The notes under the pieces are model-generated. The model saw only the letters and a program-made list of their open reading frames with translations, was not told where the DNA came from and searched no databases. A DNA stretch of 64,000 nucleotides from Gluconobacter sp. Dm-62. GTDB taxonomy: Bacteria > Pseudomonadota > Alphaproteobacteria > Acetobacterales > Acetobacteraceae. The number at the start of each line of letters is the position of its first letter. Positions within the stretch are counted from its first letter, which is position 1. A program made the position numbers and the translations under genes. Shown here in pieces: positions 33,982 through 43,782 of the stretch. Location: contig NZ_JAERLY010000001.1 of assembly GCF_018256155.1 (NCBI RefSeq), forward strand, positions 248,001 to 312,000. Direction: 5' to 3'.

Positions 33982-36369
33982 ATGCAGACAACCCGCCGTG
34001 CGGTTCTCCTTGGCGGCGTTGCCGCTATCCTGTCTGCATCCATACGCAACACCAGAGCTGCCTCACCGCTCCAGGGTCTGCCAGGCCTCAATCAGCCGGT
34101 TGAGATTCTGGAAGATCGCTGGGGCGTGCCGCATGTCCGGGCCCGCAGCATTCCCGATGCATTTTTTGCTGACGGATATCTGGTAGCGCGCGACAGGTTG
34201 TGGTCTCTGGATTTCGGTCATCGCCAGTCTCTGGGGCGTTTGGCAGAAGTGTTTGGTTCGGAATTCGTGCCGTCGGACACTGCCAACCGGCTGGTTCTTT
34301 TCCGGGGCGATGCTGAACGTGAACTGGCTGCATTTCCACAGGTGGTTCAGGAGTGCGCGCGCGCTTATGTCGCTGGCCTCAATGCGCGGATTGCGGAGGT
34401 CATCGCCTCACCCTCACTCCTGCCACCGGAATTTAAAATTTTTGCCGTCACGCCCTTGCAGTGGGACGTTCTGGATCTGATCCGCGTGCGTGCCGAAGTC
34501 ACGGGCAACACACGCACGGAAATCCGTCGGGCAAGACTGGCGGCGCGTGGCGCACTGGCTTACGACGCGCTCGTCACGCCACTGGAACCTGTCCATGAGC
34601 TTCGGACGCCGGAGGGACTGGATACCGCAGCCATTAGCGAGGCTGATCTTGGGCTGTTTGGCGTCCTTCAGTCTCCGCTGCCACTCCATGGCCTCCATGC
34701 CGCAGCAGATGACGAAATCCGTCGGCGGAATGAGGGCAGCAATTCTTGGGTCATCGCCCCCGCCCGCACCGCAACCGGTCGCCCGATCCTGGCCAATGAC
34801 CCGCATCTGTCCTTCGGCGTCCCCGGCCCGCGTCATGTCATCCATCTGACGGCACCGGGGCTGGATGTGATTGGCGGGGGTGGCGCAGGCATGCCCGGCG
34901 TCATGCAGGGCCATAACGCGACGATCGCCTTCGGCCGGACCAATTTCCATATCGATCAGGAAGATCTGTTCATCCTGCGCACCGACCCGGCCGACCCGCT
35001 GCGTTATGCCCATCAGGGCGGCTGGAAACGGATGGAACAGGTTGAGACGCGGATCGCGGTCCGTGGCGAGGCCGAGCGCGTAGTGAGCCTGTTCTACTCG
35101 GTCCATGGTCCGGTCGTCTCGCGCGATCCAGCACGCAACCGCGCCACTGCGGTCTCCGCCACCTGGCTTGCCCCCGGCGCCAATGGTCTGCTGGCCAATA
35201 TCGGGATCAATCTGGCTCATGACTGGACCAGCTTTCGCGAAGCCCTGCGCGTCCATACCAGCCCGACCAACTTCACCTATGCGGATACCAGCGGCAATAT
35301 CGGCTGGCAGGCTGCCGGTGGCCTGCCAAGTCGTGCTCCGGGACATGACGGGCTGATGCCCGCGCCGGGAGATGGGAGATACGACTGGCAGGGGCTTCAG
35401 CCGCTCGAAGCGCTGCCCAGCAGTTTCAATCCGGCACGCGGCTGGTTCGGAACGTCGAACGAAATGAACCTGCCCCCTGACTATCCGGTCGAGGAACGGC
35501 GCGTGAGTTTCGAATGGCGTGATGGCTTCCGCCACGAACGCGTGGCCCAGATGCTGGACGCAACACCGCGTGCGACGCTTGCGGACAGCGTGGCCCTGCA
35601 ACACGACACATTCTCCGTACTGGCCCTGCAGATGGTCCGGCTCCTCCCCGAAGTTCCGCCGGCTCTCGCCCCGGAAGCTGGCCTGCTGCGGGCATGGAAT
35701 GGCCGGATTGACGCCGACAGTCCGGCGGCCGCGTTGTATGAGGTCTGGTGGACCAGGCTGGAGCGCGCCTTGCATGCACGCATTATTCCCCCGTCCCTGC
35801 ATGACCTTCTGCCCGGCCCGGTGAACGCCACCGTCCAGTTGTCGCTGTTCCAGTCGCCGGATTCCCGTTTCGGCACGGAACCTGCCCGGGAGCGGGACAG
35901 GATGATGGTCGAACAGTTCGTCGAGGCTGTCAGGGAACTGCGGGACCGGCTGGGCCCCCTTCCCGCCGCCTGGAGATGGGGCGCCCTTCATACTGTGACC
36001 CTGCGTCACCCGCTCGCCGCCGTGCCCGCAATAGCAGCGGCTTTCCCTACGATTGGTGAACCATCAGCCCAGAGTGGCGGCGATCCCTATACCGTCATGG
36101 CCCGGTGGTACACACCCCTGACTGGCGGAGCGAACACTTATGCTGCAACAGGTGGAGCAAGTTATCTGATGGTGTGTGACGTCGGAAACTGGGATCGATC
36201 GCTGTATCTCAACTGTCCCGGTCAATCAGCAGATCCGAAATCGCCGCATTACGCCGATTTCTTTGCTGGGTGGCTTCGTGGCGCGATGCAGCCGCTGCCA
36301 TTCAGTACACACAGTGTCAATGAGGCTGCCGTTCGACGACTGACACTTCGTCCGGGAGATCAACCATGA
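33982..36369 (+). CDS. Exported penicillin-acylase-family Ntn hydrolase
   Basis: 795 residues from ATG 33982, which has AAGGAA nine bases upstream; a GTG at 33961 would add seven residues. A Tat-like leader (QTTRRAVLLGGVAAILS) indicates export. The autocatalytic processing site is GSNSW, with the nucleophile Ser253 in NEGSNSWVIAP, as in the S45 family where the alpha and beta chains are cut there. The alpha chain, spacer and a long beta chain are all present. Members remove acyl groups from beta-lactams, acyl-homoserine lactones or other N-acyl amines. Overlap with DadA upstream and with the next gene by four bases ties it to this operon. The acyl substrate is not known. Confidence 0.9.
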   Translation: MQTTRRAVLLGGVAAILSASIRNTRAASPLQGLPGLNQPVEILEDRWGVPHVRARSIPDAFFADGYLVARDRLWSLDFGHRQSLGRLAEVFGSEFVPSDTANRLVLFRGDAERELAAFPQVVQECARAYVAGLNARIAEVIASPSLLPPEFKIFAVTPLQWDVLDLIRVRAEVTGNTRTEIRRARLAARGALAYDALVTPLEPVHELRTPEGLDTAAISEADLGLFGVLQSPLPLHGLHAAADDEIRRRNEGSNSWVIAPARTATGRPILANDPHLSFGVPGPRHVIHLTAPGLDVIGGGGAGMPGVMQGHNATIAFGRTNFHIDQEDLFILRTDPADPLRYAHQGGWKRMEQVETRIAVRGEAERVVSLFYSVHGPVVSRDPARNRATAVSATWLAPGANGLLANIGINLAHDWTSFREALRVHTSPTNFTYADTSGNIGWQAAGGLPSRAPGHDGLMPAPGDGRYDWQGLQPLEALPSSFNPARGWFGTSNEMNLPPDYPVEERRVSFEWRDGFRHERVAQMLDATPRATLADSVALQHDTFSVLALQMVRLLPEVPPALAPEAGLLRAWNGRIDADSPAAALYEVWWTRLERALHARIIPPSLHDLLPGPVNATVQLSLFQSPDSRFGTEPARERDRMMVEQFVEAVRELRDRLGPLPAAWRWGALHTVTLRHPLAAVPAIAAAFPTIGEPSAQSGGDPYTVMARWYTPLTGGANTYAATGGASYLMVCDVGNWDRSLYLNCPGQSADPKSPHYADFFAGWLRGAMQPLPFSTHSVNEAAVRRLTLRPGDQP

Positions 36370-37649
36370 GCGGCTGGCAGATACGGGGTGTCGTTCTGGC
36401 TGCTCTGGCGGCCTTTTCTTCAGAAGTGCACGCGCAGACCCGCACCGATACCGATCATGAGCTGGATCACGTACTGGCAAACGGCGAGGTGCGCCCACTG
36501 GCCGCTATTGCCGCAGTACGTCTGCGCCAGGGTCGGGTCGCTTACAGCTACTATAGTGGTTTTGCGCGGCGGAATGCGGACGGGACGGTCCCCGTGGGCC
36601 CGCAGACCCTCTTCCGCATCGCCTCGATCTCGAAGGTCGTCACGACGATCGGAATGATGGAGCTGGTCGAGCAAGGTAAAGTCGACCTTGATCATGATGC
36701 ATCGGAGTATCTTGGTTTCCAGCTGCGGAATCCGGATTTTCCACAGACGCCCATCACGGTGCGCATGCTGCTCAACCACACTTCCAGCATTCGCGACGCT
36801 GACGGCTATACCCTTCCACCGGACCACAGGATCAGCGAATTCTTCGATCCGGCCCGAAAGCCAGATAGCTCTGGATACCATTTTACCCATGGCGACGGGC
36901 ATGCGCCGGGTACGTGGTTTGAATACTGTAATCTCTGCTACGGTTTGGTCGGAACGATCATGGAGCGTGCCAGTGGCGAACGGTTTGACCGCTACCAGCA
37001 GACGCATGTGCTGGGGCCACTTGGGATTGACGGCGGCTACAATCGTATGGCCCTCACCCATCCGGACCGACTGGCCACGCTTTACAGCCATCAGCCCACA
37101 GGATGGGAGGCTGAAACAGATATAATACCATCGGCCCCGACCTGGGATGCAGCGTCTCTGACTGCTTACAAGCCAGGGGCCAACGGGACCCTGTTTTCGC
37201 CTCAGGGCGGTCTGCGCATTTCCATGGAAGGGTTGACCCGTCTTGCACGCTTCATGCTTGGCCATGGCGCACTGGACGGCGTGCGTTTGCTTTCGGTGCA
37301 CAGTATCAATCTGATGCTGACACCGACCTGGCAGTACAACGGAAAGAACGGGGAGTGTCCCTATCCCATTCCCAGCTATGGCCTCAGTATGGCGCGACTG
37401 ACCGGACAGCGGGATCCTTCAGGGCGTGAAACACGGCCCTATAAAGGTTATTCCGGTGATCTGGCCGGACATCTTGGAGATGCCTACTCGTTGCATTCCG
37501 GATTCTGGTACGACCCCGCAACTGGTGATGGCTTCCTGTTCGCGGCAGATGGTTTCCCTGACGCCGGCCAGGAACGGCCGGGCGCCTATTCATCATTTAC
37601 CCGCGTTGAGGAAGAACTCTTCACTTCGCTCGCCGGAGCCGGGAAATAA
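36366..37649 (+). CDS. Exported serine hydrolase of the beta-lactamase/DD-peptidase fold (second copy)
   Basis: 427 residues with an N-terminal signal peptide (about residues 1-24, VHAQT cleavage). Catalytic motifs: SxxK as Ser87-Lys90 in IASISKVV, YxN as Tyr187-Asn189 in EYCNLCY, and an HSG triad late in the protein in place of KTG. It overlaps the acylase gene by four bases. It is not a close repeat of the first hydrolase (it lacks the C-terminal extra domain), so the two probably cleave different bonds. Family members include D-aminopeptidases, esterases and class C-type beta-lactamases. Confidence 0.87.
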   Translation: MSGWQIRGVVLAALAAFSSEVHAQTRTDTDHELDHVLANGEVRPLAAIAAVRLRQGRVAYSYYSGFARRNADGTVPVGPQTLFRIASISKVVTTIGMMELVEQGKVDLDHDASEYLGFQLRNPDFPQTPITVRMLLNHTSSIRDADGYTLPPDHRISEFFDPARKPDSSGYHFTHGDGHAPGTWFEYCNLCYGLVGTIMERASGERFDRYQQTHVLGPLGIDGGYNRMALTHPDRLATLYSHQPTGWEAETDIIPSAPTWDAASLTAYKPGANGTLFSPQGGLRISMEGLTRLARFMLGHGALDGVRLLSVHSINLMLTPTWQYNGKNGECPYPIPSYGLSMARLTGQRDPSGRETRPYKGYSGDLAGHLGDAYSLHSGFWYDPATGDGFLFAADGFPDAGQERPGAYSSFTRVEEELFTSLAGAGK

Positions 37650-37654
37650 ACCAT

Positions 37655-39727
37655 ATGTTCCTTCGATTTTCCCTTTGCAGCGCATCAGCACTTTTGATCG
37701 CAATTTTTTCCAGCGCAAACGCTGCTCCGTCAAAGGATGCCACACAGCTGAATGCCCTGCTGGCCATGCCCTATGGCAACGGCCTGACGGGCGCAGCCGC
37801 GGCAGATCGCCTGGCCTGGGTGGAACGTCGAAACGGCATCCGCAACATCCTGATTTCGGACGGGGGCGCCACACCTCGTAAAGTCACCACCTACACCCAG
37901 GATGATGGAACCGACCTTTGGGGACTTACTCTCAGTCCGGACGGACGGATGCTGGCGTTTGTTGAAGGTGGCGATCCGGAATATCCCAACGATCATGCCC
38001 CCAATGCAGGCAACCCGGCTGTGCCAGGCAAGGAGACGGTACATGTCATCCTGCCGGACGGTCGGACCATGGTCGCCGGAGAAGGACATACCCCGAGCTT
38101 TTCCCCGGACGGACGGCTGCTTGCCTTTATGCATGGCGGTACGCTGCTGGTCGGGCAGCCCGGCAAGGCGCCCCGCGTAGCCATGGCCACACCGGGCCAG
38201 ATCACCGCCCTGCACTGGTCTCCGGATGGGAGCCGCCTTGCGATTGAGATCGATCGTGGGTCTCATAGTCTGATTGCATTGTGGCAGAACACGAGTGGAG
38301 GCTCTGCACCGGTTTTTCTTCCCGCCGCGTTAGGAAACGATCAGGACGCAACATTTTCAGCGGACGGAAAATCCATTGCTTTCGTCCGTGCGTATAAGCC
38401 ACTGCTGACGGCCGAACGCGGTAAAGGGCATTTCTGGTCGTTACACGTCTATGACATTGCATCCAGCACCGAACGCACGCTCTGGACAGCACCGGAAGGA
38501 GCCGGAAGCCATTTCTGGGCACCGGAGGGTGTGGGTCTGACATGGACTCATGACGGACAGCTTCTTTTTCCGTGGGAAGGAAGTGGCTGGCTTCGGCTCT
38601 GCTCCTTACCAACTGCCGCCACGACGATGAAGCTACACTGCCTGACGCCAGATGGAGCTGAAATCGCCTCCTATCGACTGTCAGCAGACGGCAGTCGCGT
38701 ATATTATACGGCCAATATCGGCGATCCGGATCATTGGCGTGCATGGTCACAGCCACTGAATGGCAGCCAGCCCATTGCCCTGAGCGATACAAATGAGCAG
38801 GTCATGGATCTGACAACGGCAGGGTCGGCCATTGCCATGATGGCTACGAGTGTTACCCAGCCTGCGCATCCGGTCGTGCTGCAGGACCACAACCGAAGGC
38901 TGCCTGTTACGCCAGTTGTTCCAGCCGGCTTCAAATTTGTGACGCCGCAAGAAGTGAATATCCACAGCGACGATGGTCGTGACATTCACGGGCAACTGTT
39001 CCTGCCTCCGGCAGGAGATGCCGGGACCCATCCGGCTCTGGTCTTCGTTCACGGTGGACCACACCGGCAGATGCTCCCGGCATTCAATGCCATGGGCTAC
39101 TATTCCAATGCCTATGCCATGAACCAGTTTCTGGCCTCACGAGGTTACATCGTCCTGGCGGTGAATTATCGTAGCGGAACCGGCTATGGTCTCTCGTTTA
39201 GGGATGCACCTGGTATCGGCCGGGCGGGAGCCAGCGAATATGGTGACGTTCACGCAGCTGGCCTCTTCCTGCGCAATCGTTCTGATGTAACCCCGGGCCG
39301 GATCGGGATCTGGGGCGGTAGCTGGGGTGGATATCTGACCGCCCTGGCGCTTGCCCGCAACAGCGATCTGTTCGTGGCCGGAGCCGACTTTCATGGCGTC
39401 CATGACATGACCGAACCAGATCATGCCGGGCTGTCCCCCGACGAAAAACAGAGGGAAAAAGAAAGCGAGTGGCGTTCATCGCCTATTGCGGACATCGCGC
39501 ATTGGCGCTCGCCAGTCCTGCTGATCCATGGAGATGACGACTATAACGTTGAATTCGAACAATCCGTTTTGCTGGCCCGCATGCTCGTAGCGCGGAATAT
39601 CCCATTCGAAGATCACGTCTTCCCGGGCGAGCGTCACGCCTTCCTGCGCACGCAGGACTGGCAGAGCGCCTATCTGTGGACACTGCGCTTCTTCGACGCG
39701 AAGCTGGCCGCAGGCGAGTCCCGATGA
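37655..39727 (+). CDS. Exported S9-family prolyl-oligopeptidase-like peptidase
   Basis: 690 residues: a signal peptide (to about ANAA), a beta-propeller of repeated LSPDGRMLAF/FSADGKSIAF type blades, and a C-terminal alpha/beta hydrolase domain. The catalytic triad is Ser556 in GGSWGGY, Asp in the GDDDYN segment at about 627-629, and His661 in GERHAF. It starts five bases after the preceding stop. Members cut short peptides after proline or acyl-amino acids (acylaminoacyl-peptidase type). Here it completes a set of exported hydrolases. The preferred bond is not evident. Confidence 0.9.
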   Translation: MFLRFSLCSASALLIAIFSSANAAPSKDATQLNALLAMPYGNGLTGAAAADRLAWVERRNGIRNILISDGGATPRKVTTYTQDDGTDLWGLTLSPDGRMLAFVEGGDPEYPNDHAPNAGNPAVPGKETVHVILPDGRTMVAGEGHTPSFSPDGRLLAFMHGGTLLVGQPGKAPRVAMATPGQITALHWSPDGSRLAIEIDRGSHSLIALWQNTSGGSAPVFLPAALGNDQDATFSADGKSIAFVRAYKPLLTAERGKGHFWSLHVYDIASSTERTLWTAPEGAGSHFWAPEGVGLTWTHDGQLLFPWEGSGWLRLCSLPTAATTMKLHCLTPDGAEIASYRLSADGSRVYYTANIGDPDHWRAWSQPLNGSQPIALSDTNEQVMDLTTAGSAIAMMATSVTQPAHPVVLQDHNRRLPVTPVVPAGFKFVTPQEVNIHSDDGRDIHGQLFLPPAGDAGTHPALVFVHGGPHRQMLPAFNAMGYYSNAYAMNQFLASRGYIVLAVNYRSGTGYGLSFRDAPGIGRAGASEYGDVHAAGLFLRNRSDVTPGRIGIWGGSWGGYLTALALARNSDLFVAGADFHGVHDMTEPDHAGLSPDEKQREKESEWRSSPIADIAHWRSPVLLIHGDDDYNVEFEQSVLLARMLVARNIPFEDHVFPGERHAFLRTQDWQSAYLWTLRFFDAKLAAGESR

Positions 39728-39786
39728 GGTTCCGACAAACCCGTCATGCACAATACAGTGCCACTACGTCCTGAGTGAGAAAACGA

Positions 39787-39825
39787 GGTCTTTCCGAACT
39801 GTCACAGCCCCAGTTCGGAAAGACC
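39787..39825 (-). terminator. Rho-independent terminator at convergent junction
   Basis: Perfect 15-bp arms (39787-39801 and 39811-39825) enclose a nine-base loop that contains the stop codon of the minus-strand gene. On the minus strand a T-rich tail TCGTTTTCTC follows. It also lies downstream of the S9 peptidase gene, so it may act in both directions. Confidence 0.7.
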
Positions 39826-40266
39826 CGGATGCTCATCCGGCCGCCGGTTTCCCGTCCAGTGAAACAAACGATCTGTTACCAAGATTGACTGATTATTGAT
39901 CGACGCCATCCGATAACGCATCAAGCCGTTGTCATCGAACTCCCAGTTTTCGTTACCGTGGGATCTGAACCAGTGTCCCATGCCGTCTTGCCACTCATAG
40001 GCAAAGCGAACAGCAATACGATTCTCCCGGAAAGCCCAGAGTTCCTTGATGAGCCGATAGTCCTGTTCCCCTTCCCACTTTCGGATGAGAAATGAGACGA
40101 TCTCTTCCCGTCCAGTGATGAATTCTGAACGATTGCGCCATTTACTGTCAGACGTATAGGCTTGGGCAATCTTTTCGAGATCCTGACTGTTCCATGCGTC
40201 TTCAGCGAGGCGGACCTTCAGGCGAGCGGTTTCAGAATCGAATGGCGGAAGCGGCGGTCGTGACAT
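39802..40266 (-). CDS. DUF1348/NTF2-like protein
   Basis: 154 residues. The sequence is the DUF1348 family of the NTF2-like fold: [20 protein letters not shown], the [19 protein letters not shown] block, and [21 protein letters not shown]. No enzymatic function is established for this family; it is often near small-molecule stress or redox genes. It is divergent from the GlxA-type regulator gene, separated by 92 bases, which may control it. Confidence 0.88.
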   Translation of the reverse strand: MSRPPLPPFDSETARLKVRLAEDAWNSQDLEKIAQAYTSDSKWRNRSEFITGREEIVSFLIRKWEGEQDYRLIKELWAFRENRIAVRFAYEWQDGMGHWFRSHGNENWEFDDNGLMRYRMASINNQSILVTDRLFHWTGNRRPDEHPGLSELGL

Positions 40267-40358
40267 TGGGAGCTCCAGTTCGGGCTAAAAGACTGTGGCT
40301 CGATAGACTTCCTGAAATGCAGGTTTGACAAAAGGACAATGATCCCTCATTTCAAGCC

Positions 40359-41306
40359 ATGATCAGACGGATTGGTATTCTCCTCTATCCTGATTTCCAG
40401 TTGCTTGATGCTGCCGGAGTGACCGCTGCATTCGAGATTGCAAGCACCCTCGCGGCAGAAATATATGAGATTTCCCCTCTTTCCCGGGAGGGAGGGTCGA
40501 TCCGCTCTTCTTCCGGAATAGCTCTTGAGACCTGTCCACTCCAAGAGAATGAACAGTTCGATACGCTTGTCATCGTTGGAGGCGAAGGCCACAAAACAGC
40601 AATGAGTTGCCCGAAACTTCTGGCATCCATCAAATATCATGCCGCGAAAACAAGACGGATATGCAGCATCTGCTCAGGCGCATTCCTGTTGGCGCAAATC
40701 GGTCTGCTGGATGAACGACGTGCAACCACGCACTGGCAATACGCCGAGCGTCTAAAAGCCCTTTTTCCACGCGTGAAGGTCGAAGCTGATGCTATTCATG
40801 TTCAGGATGGCACCGTATGGACGTCGGCAGGCATCAGTGCCGGGATTGATCTGACGTTGGCGATGATAACCGAAGATATTGGCGAAGACATCGCACGCCG
40901 TACGGCACAACAGATGGTGGTCTTCTATCGGCGTCCAGGCGGTCAATCTCAGTTTTCGACTCTCCTTGAGATGACAAACAGCCATGACCGCTTTGCTGAT
41001 CTTCTGGGATGGGCCCGGTCCCATCTCAGCGAGCGTTTGACCGTAGAGAGCCTCGCCTGCCAGATGGGGATGAGCCCACGCAATTTCTCACGGACTTTTC
41101 AAGCCTCGGTCGGGATCAGTCCCGCCCGAGCGATTGAAAGACTCCGCGTGGAAGCAGCCCGGGAGCGCGTCGAACGATCGAACGTGCCTATTGAAACCAT
41201 TGCCATGACGAGCGGTTTCCATGATCCAGAACGAATGCGGCGTGCCTTCCTCAGAGCTTTCGGTCAGCCACCTCAGGCTATTCGTCGGAATGCACAAAGA
41301 GAATAG
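40359..41306 (+). CDS. GlxA/FtrA-type AraC-family transcriptional regulator with DJ-1/PfpI domain
   Basis: 315 residues. The N-terminal half is a DJ-1/PfpI-like domain (GILLYPDFQLLDAAGV, Cys in SICSGAFLLAQIGLL), and the C-terminal third has two AraC helix-turn-helix motifs (LTVESLACQMGMSPRNFSRTFQ and IETIAMTSGFHDPERMRRAF). It is divergent from the DUF1348 gene. The likely role is activation or repression of that neighbour in response to a small molecule. Effector unknown. Confidence 0.9.
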   Translation: MIRRIGILLYPDFQLLDAAGVTAAFEIASTLAAEIYEISPLSREGGSIRSSSGIALETCPLQENEQFDTLVIVGGEGHKTAMSCPKLLASIKYHAAKTRRICSICSGAFLLAQIGLLDERRATTHWQYAERLKALFPRVKVEADAIHVQDGTVWTSAGISAGIDLTLAMITEDIGEDIARRTAQQMVVFYRRPGGQSQFSTLLEMTNSHDRFADLLGWARSHLSERLTVESLACQMGMSPRNFSRTFQASVGISPARAIERLRVEAARERVERSNVPIETIAMTSGFHDPERMRRAFLRAFGQPPQAIRRNAQRE

Positions 41307-41535
41307 AGTCCTAGCGTAAAAAGCTTTCGGGCACTCTCATACAAAGCTTACCTGTATACCCAAAAGAAATAGAAAATTAGAAATATTCTCCCTCAAACAC
41401 TGCTCCCAGCAGTCCAGACCTCCAAAACAGTTCTATCCAGCCATAGACCAAACGTTTATGGCCGCGTAATTTAAGAAAACTGTTTGCCGTCCATCTTCAG
41501 GCGGTTTGATACGCGAATTTTTAAAGGTCCAAGAA

Positions 41536-42651
41536 ATGACATTGATGAGCCGAGACGACATTTTACAACGAAACTTAATAGATCTGGACGCTGCCGTTTC
41601 ATCTGGTTTAGCAAATTTTCATGTCATCGCAGAAGGAGGGCGCTTTTCAAGCGCGCCATTTTCTTTCCTGTCTGGGAATGTGCCGATACTTTTAATGAAA
41701 AGCGTTATGGAGAGGCTTTCTGTCAGTGACATAGGCATATTCGAGGTAGAAAACTCTCATATATTTTACGACGCAACAATCATGACCGAGAATAATATTT
41801 TTTTCTCGGAAAAAATAAACTTATCACGAGACCACTGCTCGCAGGTACTAAACTGGATACTCAGCAAAACTGAAAATGTCACCGTCAATTACATACCAGG
41901 TCTTGTATGCCCTTTATATGGTCCGGGCTGGCCAACGTGGGGACATTGGTTGGCGGAGTTCTTACCAAGAATATTTTTATTGAAACAACACGGCTATGAT
42001 TTATCTGAAATAAAATTCGCCCTTCCTATTCAGACTCCCAATTTTTCTCGGATACTCATCGAAAAATGTGGAATAAAAGAAGATAATATCTGTTTTTTCG
42101 ACCACGAAAAAGAGGTGATAAAATCTGATAAAATTCTAATTACAACAAATATGTCAAATTTTGGAGTTATGCATCCAATATTTTCTGGATACGTCGAATG
42201 GATCAGAGATCTATTTTACTCAAATCCGGATTATTCTTCCCCTGCGAAAATTTATCTGAAAAGAACATCTAAAAACCCCTTACGGTCACTTTTGAACCGT
42301 GAAAATATTGAAAAAATTGCAGAACATCATGGGTATACCATGCTGGATCCGAACACGATGAGCATTGACCAACAGGTCAGCGCATTTAGAAGCGCAACTC
42401 ACATTGCTGGAGAATATGGATCTTCACTACACAGCTCAATATTTAGCGAAAAAAATCCGGTTATTATTGCGCTAAGAGGCGGAGATATCGACCCTGGATT
42501 CTTACAAAATGGCATTTCCAAAGAATGCAATCAAGAAATAGGGTATGTGTTTGGCGACATGGACTTCAATGTGGGAAATGGAAGCTTTCGCATTAATGAA
42601 GATTTATTTAAAATAAGCCTTAATTATGCCGATGTTATTAAGAATATATAA
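41536..42651 (+). CDS. Glycosyltransferase family 61 (DUF563)-like protein
   Basis: 371 residues from ATG 41536 (AAAGG eight bases upstream; a TTG at 41506 would add 10 residues). Motifs of the GT61/DUF563 type: GHWLAEFLPRIF, YLKRTSKN with an R-LLNRENI, and GEYGSSLHSSIFS near the C-terminus. Members transfer sugars to glycans or proteins in the cell envelope or capsule. Its DNA is visibly AT-richer than the flanks, and it sits between normal genes and IS debris, indicating horizontal acquisition. No glycan cluster surrounds it, so its role is unclear. Confidence 0.78.
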   Translation: MTLMSRDDILQRNLIDLDAAVSSGLANFHVIAEGGRFSSAPFSFLSGNVPILLMKSVMERLSVSDIGIFEVENSHIFYDATIMTENNIFFSEKINLSRDHCSQVLNWILSKTENVTVNYIPGLVCPLYGPGWPTWGHWLAEFLPRIFLLKQHGYDLSEIKFALPIQTPNFSRILIEKCGIKEDNICFFDHEKEVIKSDKILITTNMSNFGVMHPIFSGYVEWIRDLFYSNPDYSSPAKIYLKRTSKNPLRSLLNRENIEKIAEHHGYTMLDPNTMSIDQQVSAFRSATHIAGEYGSSLHSSIFSEKNPVIIALRGGDIDPGFLQNGISKECNQEIGYVFGDMDFNVGNGSFRINEDLFKISLNYADVIKNI

Positions 42652-42666
42652 TGTTTTCACAAGCCG

Positions 42667-43668
42667 GAGGGGTCGAAAAACCGCTGATTGATGCACTTGT
42701 CTCGTGATCTTGGCTTTCGGTATGTCAATTAATGGCTACCGTAATGACCTTATGATCAGCAAAGGCATGCTTGACACGCAATCGATTGACCGACTTTCCG
42801 GCATTGGGTCTCTGGATATGCCGGGGTAAAGGCTTGAAATGCGGCTTTTTCCTGTGGACCTTCGAGACATAGCCCTGCTTTTTTATAAAGTCTTCGTTGA
42901 CTTGCGAGCAATAGGCTGGGTCAGCCCAGACCGTTGAGGCCGTGTTGGTTTTATCCAGCAGGCCTTCGCGCAGTCTGGCGCCATCACTGGCGGCCGCATC
43001 GATTGTTTTCCATTTCCGGATCAGACGAAACTTCCGGTCGATGGAAGGATGCGATCTTTAGCCAGAGAACGGGATGGCGAGATCGGTTGCAGGGAGCGTC
43101 CCATCATCCTGACGCTTCGCTTTGGTGAACTTCAATGTCCAGCGGGCGTGCCTGTCCTTGTGGGACAGTTTGGCTGACTTGTTTTACCACTCTTTGGGAA
43201 TTCGCCCTGCACGTAAATCCACTTTCTCAGTGTTAGTGGTACGTTGCTGGGGGCAGACGCTCGCAAAACAGCCAGACCGCTTTAGTATCAGGCACACGGC
43301 TAACAGACCTAATCCCAGAAAACACATGAAGGACAGTCGGTCGTTGATCAGGTATTCCGTCCGCTCGTCGGGCGGATTGGTCAGCGTCTGGATCACCAGA
43401 ATCTGAATAATCTGCACCGGATCAAACGGCGGACGGCCCCCTTTACTCCCATCTGAATACGCCAGTGCCGTATCCAGATCAGGGCAGAACACTTCAAAAT
43501 TCACAATCCGGGAATAGCCTTCAAGCTGATCACCGAGCCCAGTCAACCAAGCAAGCCGCTCTTCAACATCAAGGAAACCGGACTGCTTCATCTTCCATTT
43601 CCACCACCAACGCAGGAGAAATGGAATCATAGGGAGCGCACCAAAACCAGAAGGTTTTTAGAACCCTC
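42667..43668. mobile_element. Degenerate IS5-family insertion sequence
   Basis: Imperfect terminal inverted repeats, GAGGGGTCGAAAAACC at 42667-42682 and its counterpart at 43653-43668, frame a 1.0-kb element carrying a broken transposase on the minus strand. No matching target duplication was found at these ends, which fits an old insertion. Confidence 0.7.
42725..43591 (-). pseudogene. IS5-family transposase, frameshifted and with nonsense codons
   Basis: Reading the complement, MKQSGFLDVEERLAWLTG to FLGLGL matches IS5-family transposase N-termini. A frameshift then switches SRVPDTKAVWLF to another phase, and roughly 50 codons seem lost before the frame returns at NTEKVDLRAGRIP. TAA interrupts after KEW and again after IPFSG. 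The later part (DRKFRLIRKWK, LREGLLDKTNTASTVWAD, VHRKKPHFKP, VKHAFADHK) is intact in one frame and ends early. It cannot make an active enzyme. Confidence 0.85.
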
Positions 43669-43782
43669 AGCTTGAATTTCCCTTGACTACACGCAGAAAT
43701 TATGCTTATGTTATATTATTGGCTACTTATATTTCGAGTATAAATAGCTAAACCAATCAATATATTCGCTATTTTATGGGGA

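Noticed and set aside
34414-36009. 531-codon minus-strand frame antisense to the penicillin-acylase-family gene
   Set aside because: Composition is Arg/Gln/Gly-rich without motifs, and the acylase reading has an intact catalytic site and signal peptide.
36420-37301. 293-codon minus-strand frame antisense to the second serine hydrolase
   Set aside because: Shadow of a gene with clear SxxK and YxN motifs.
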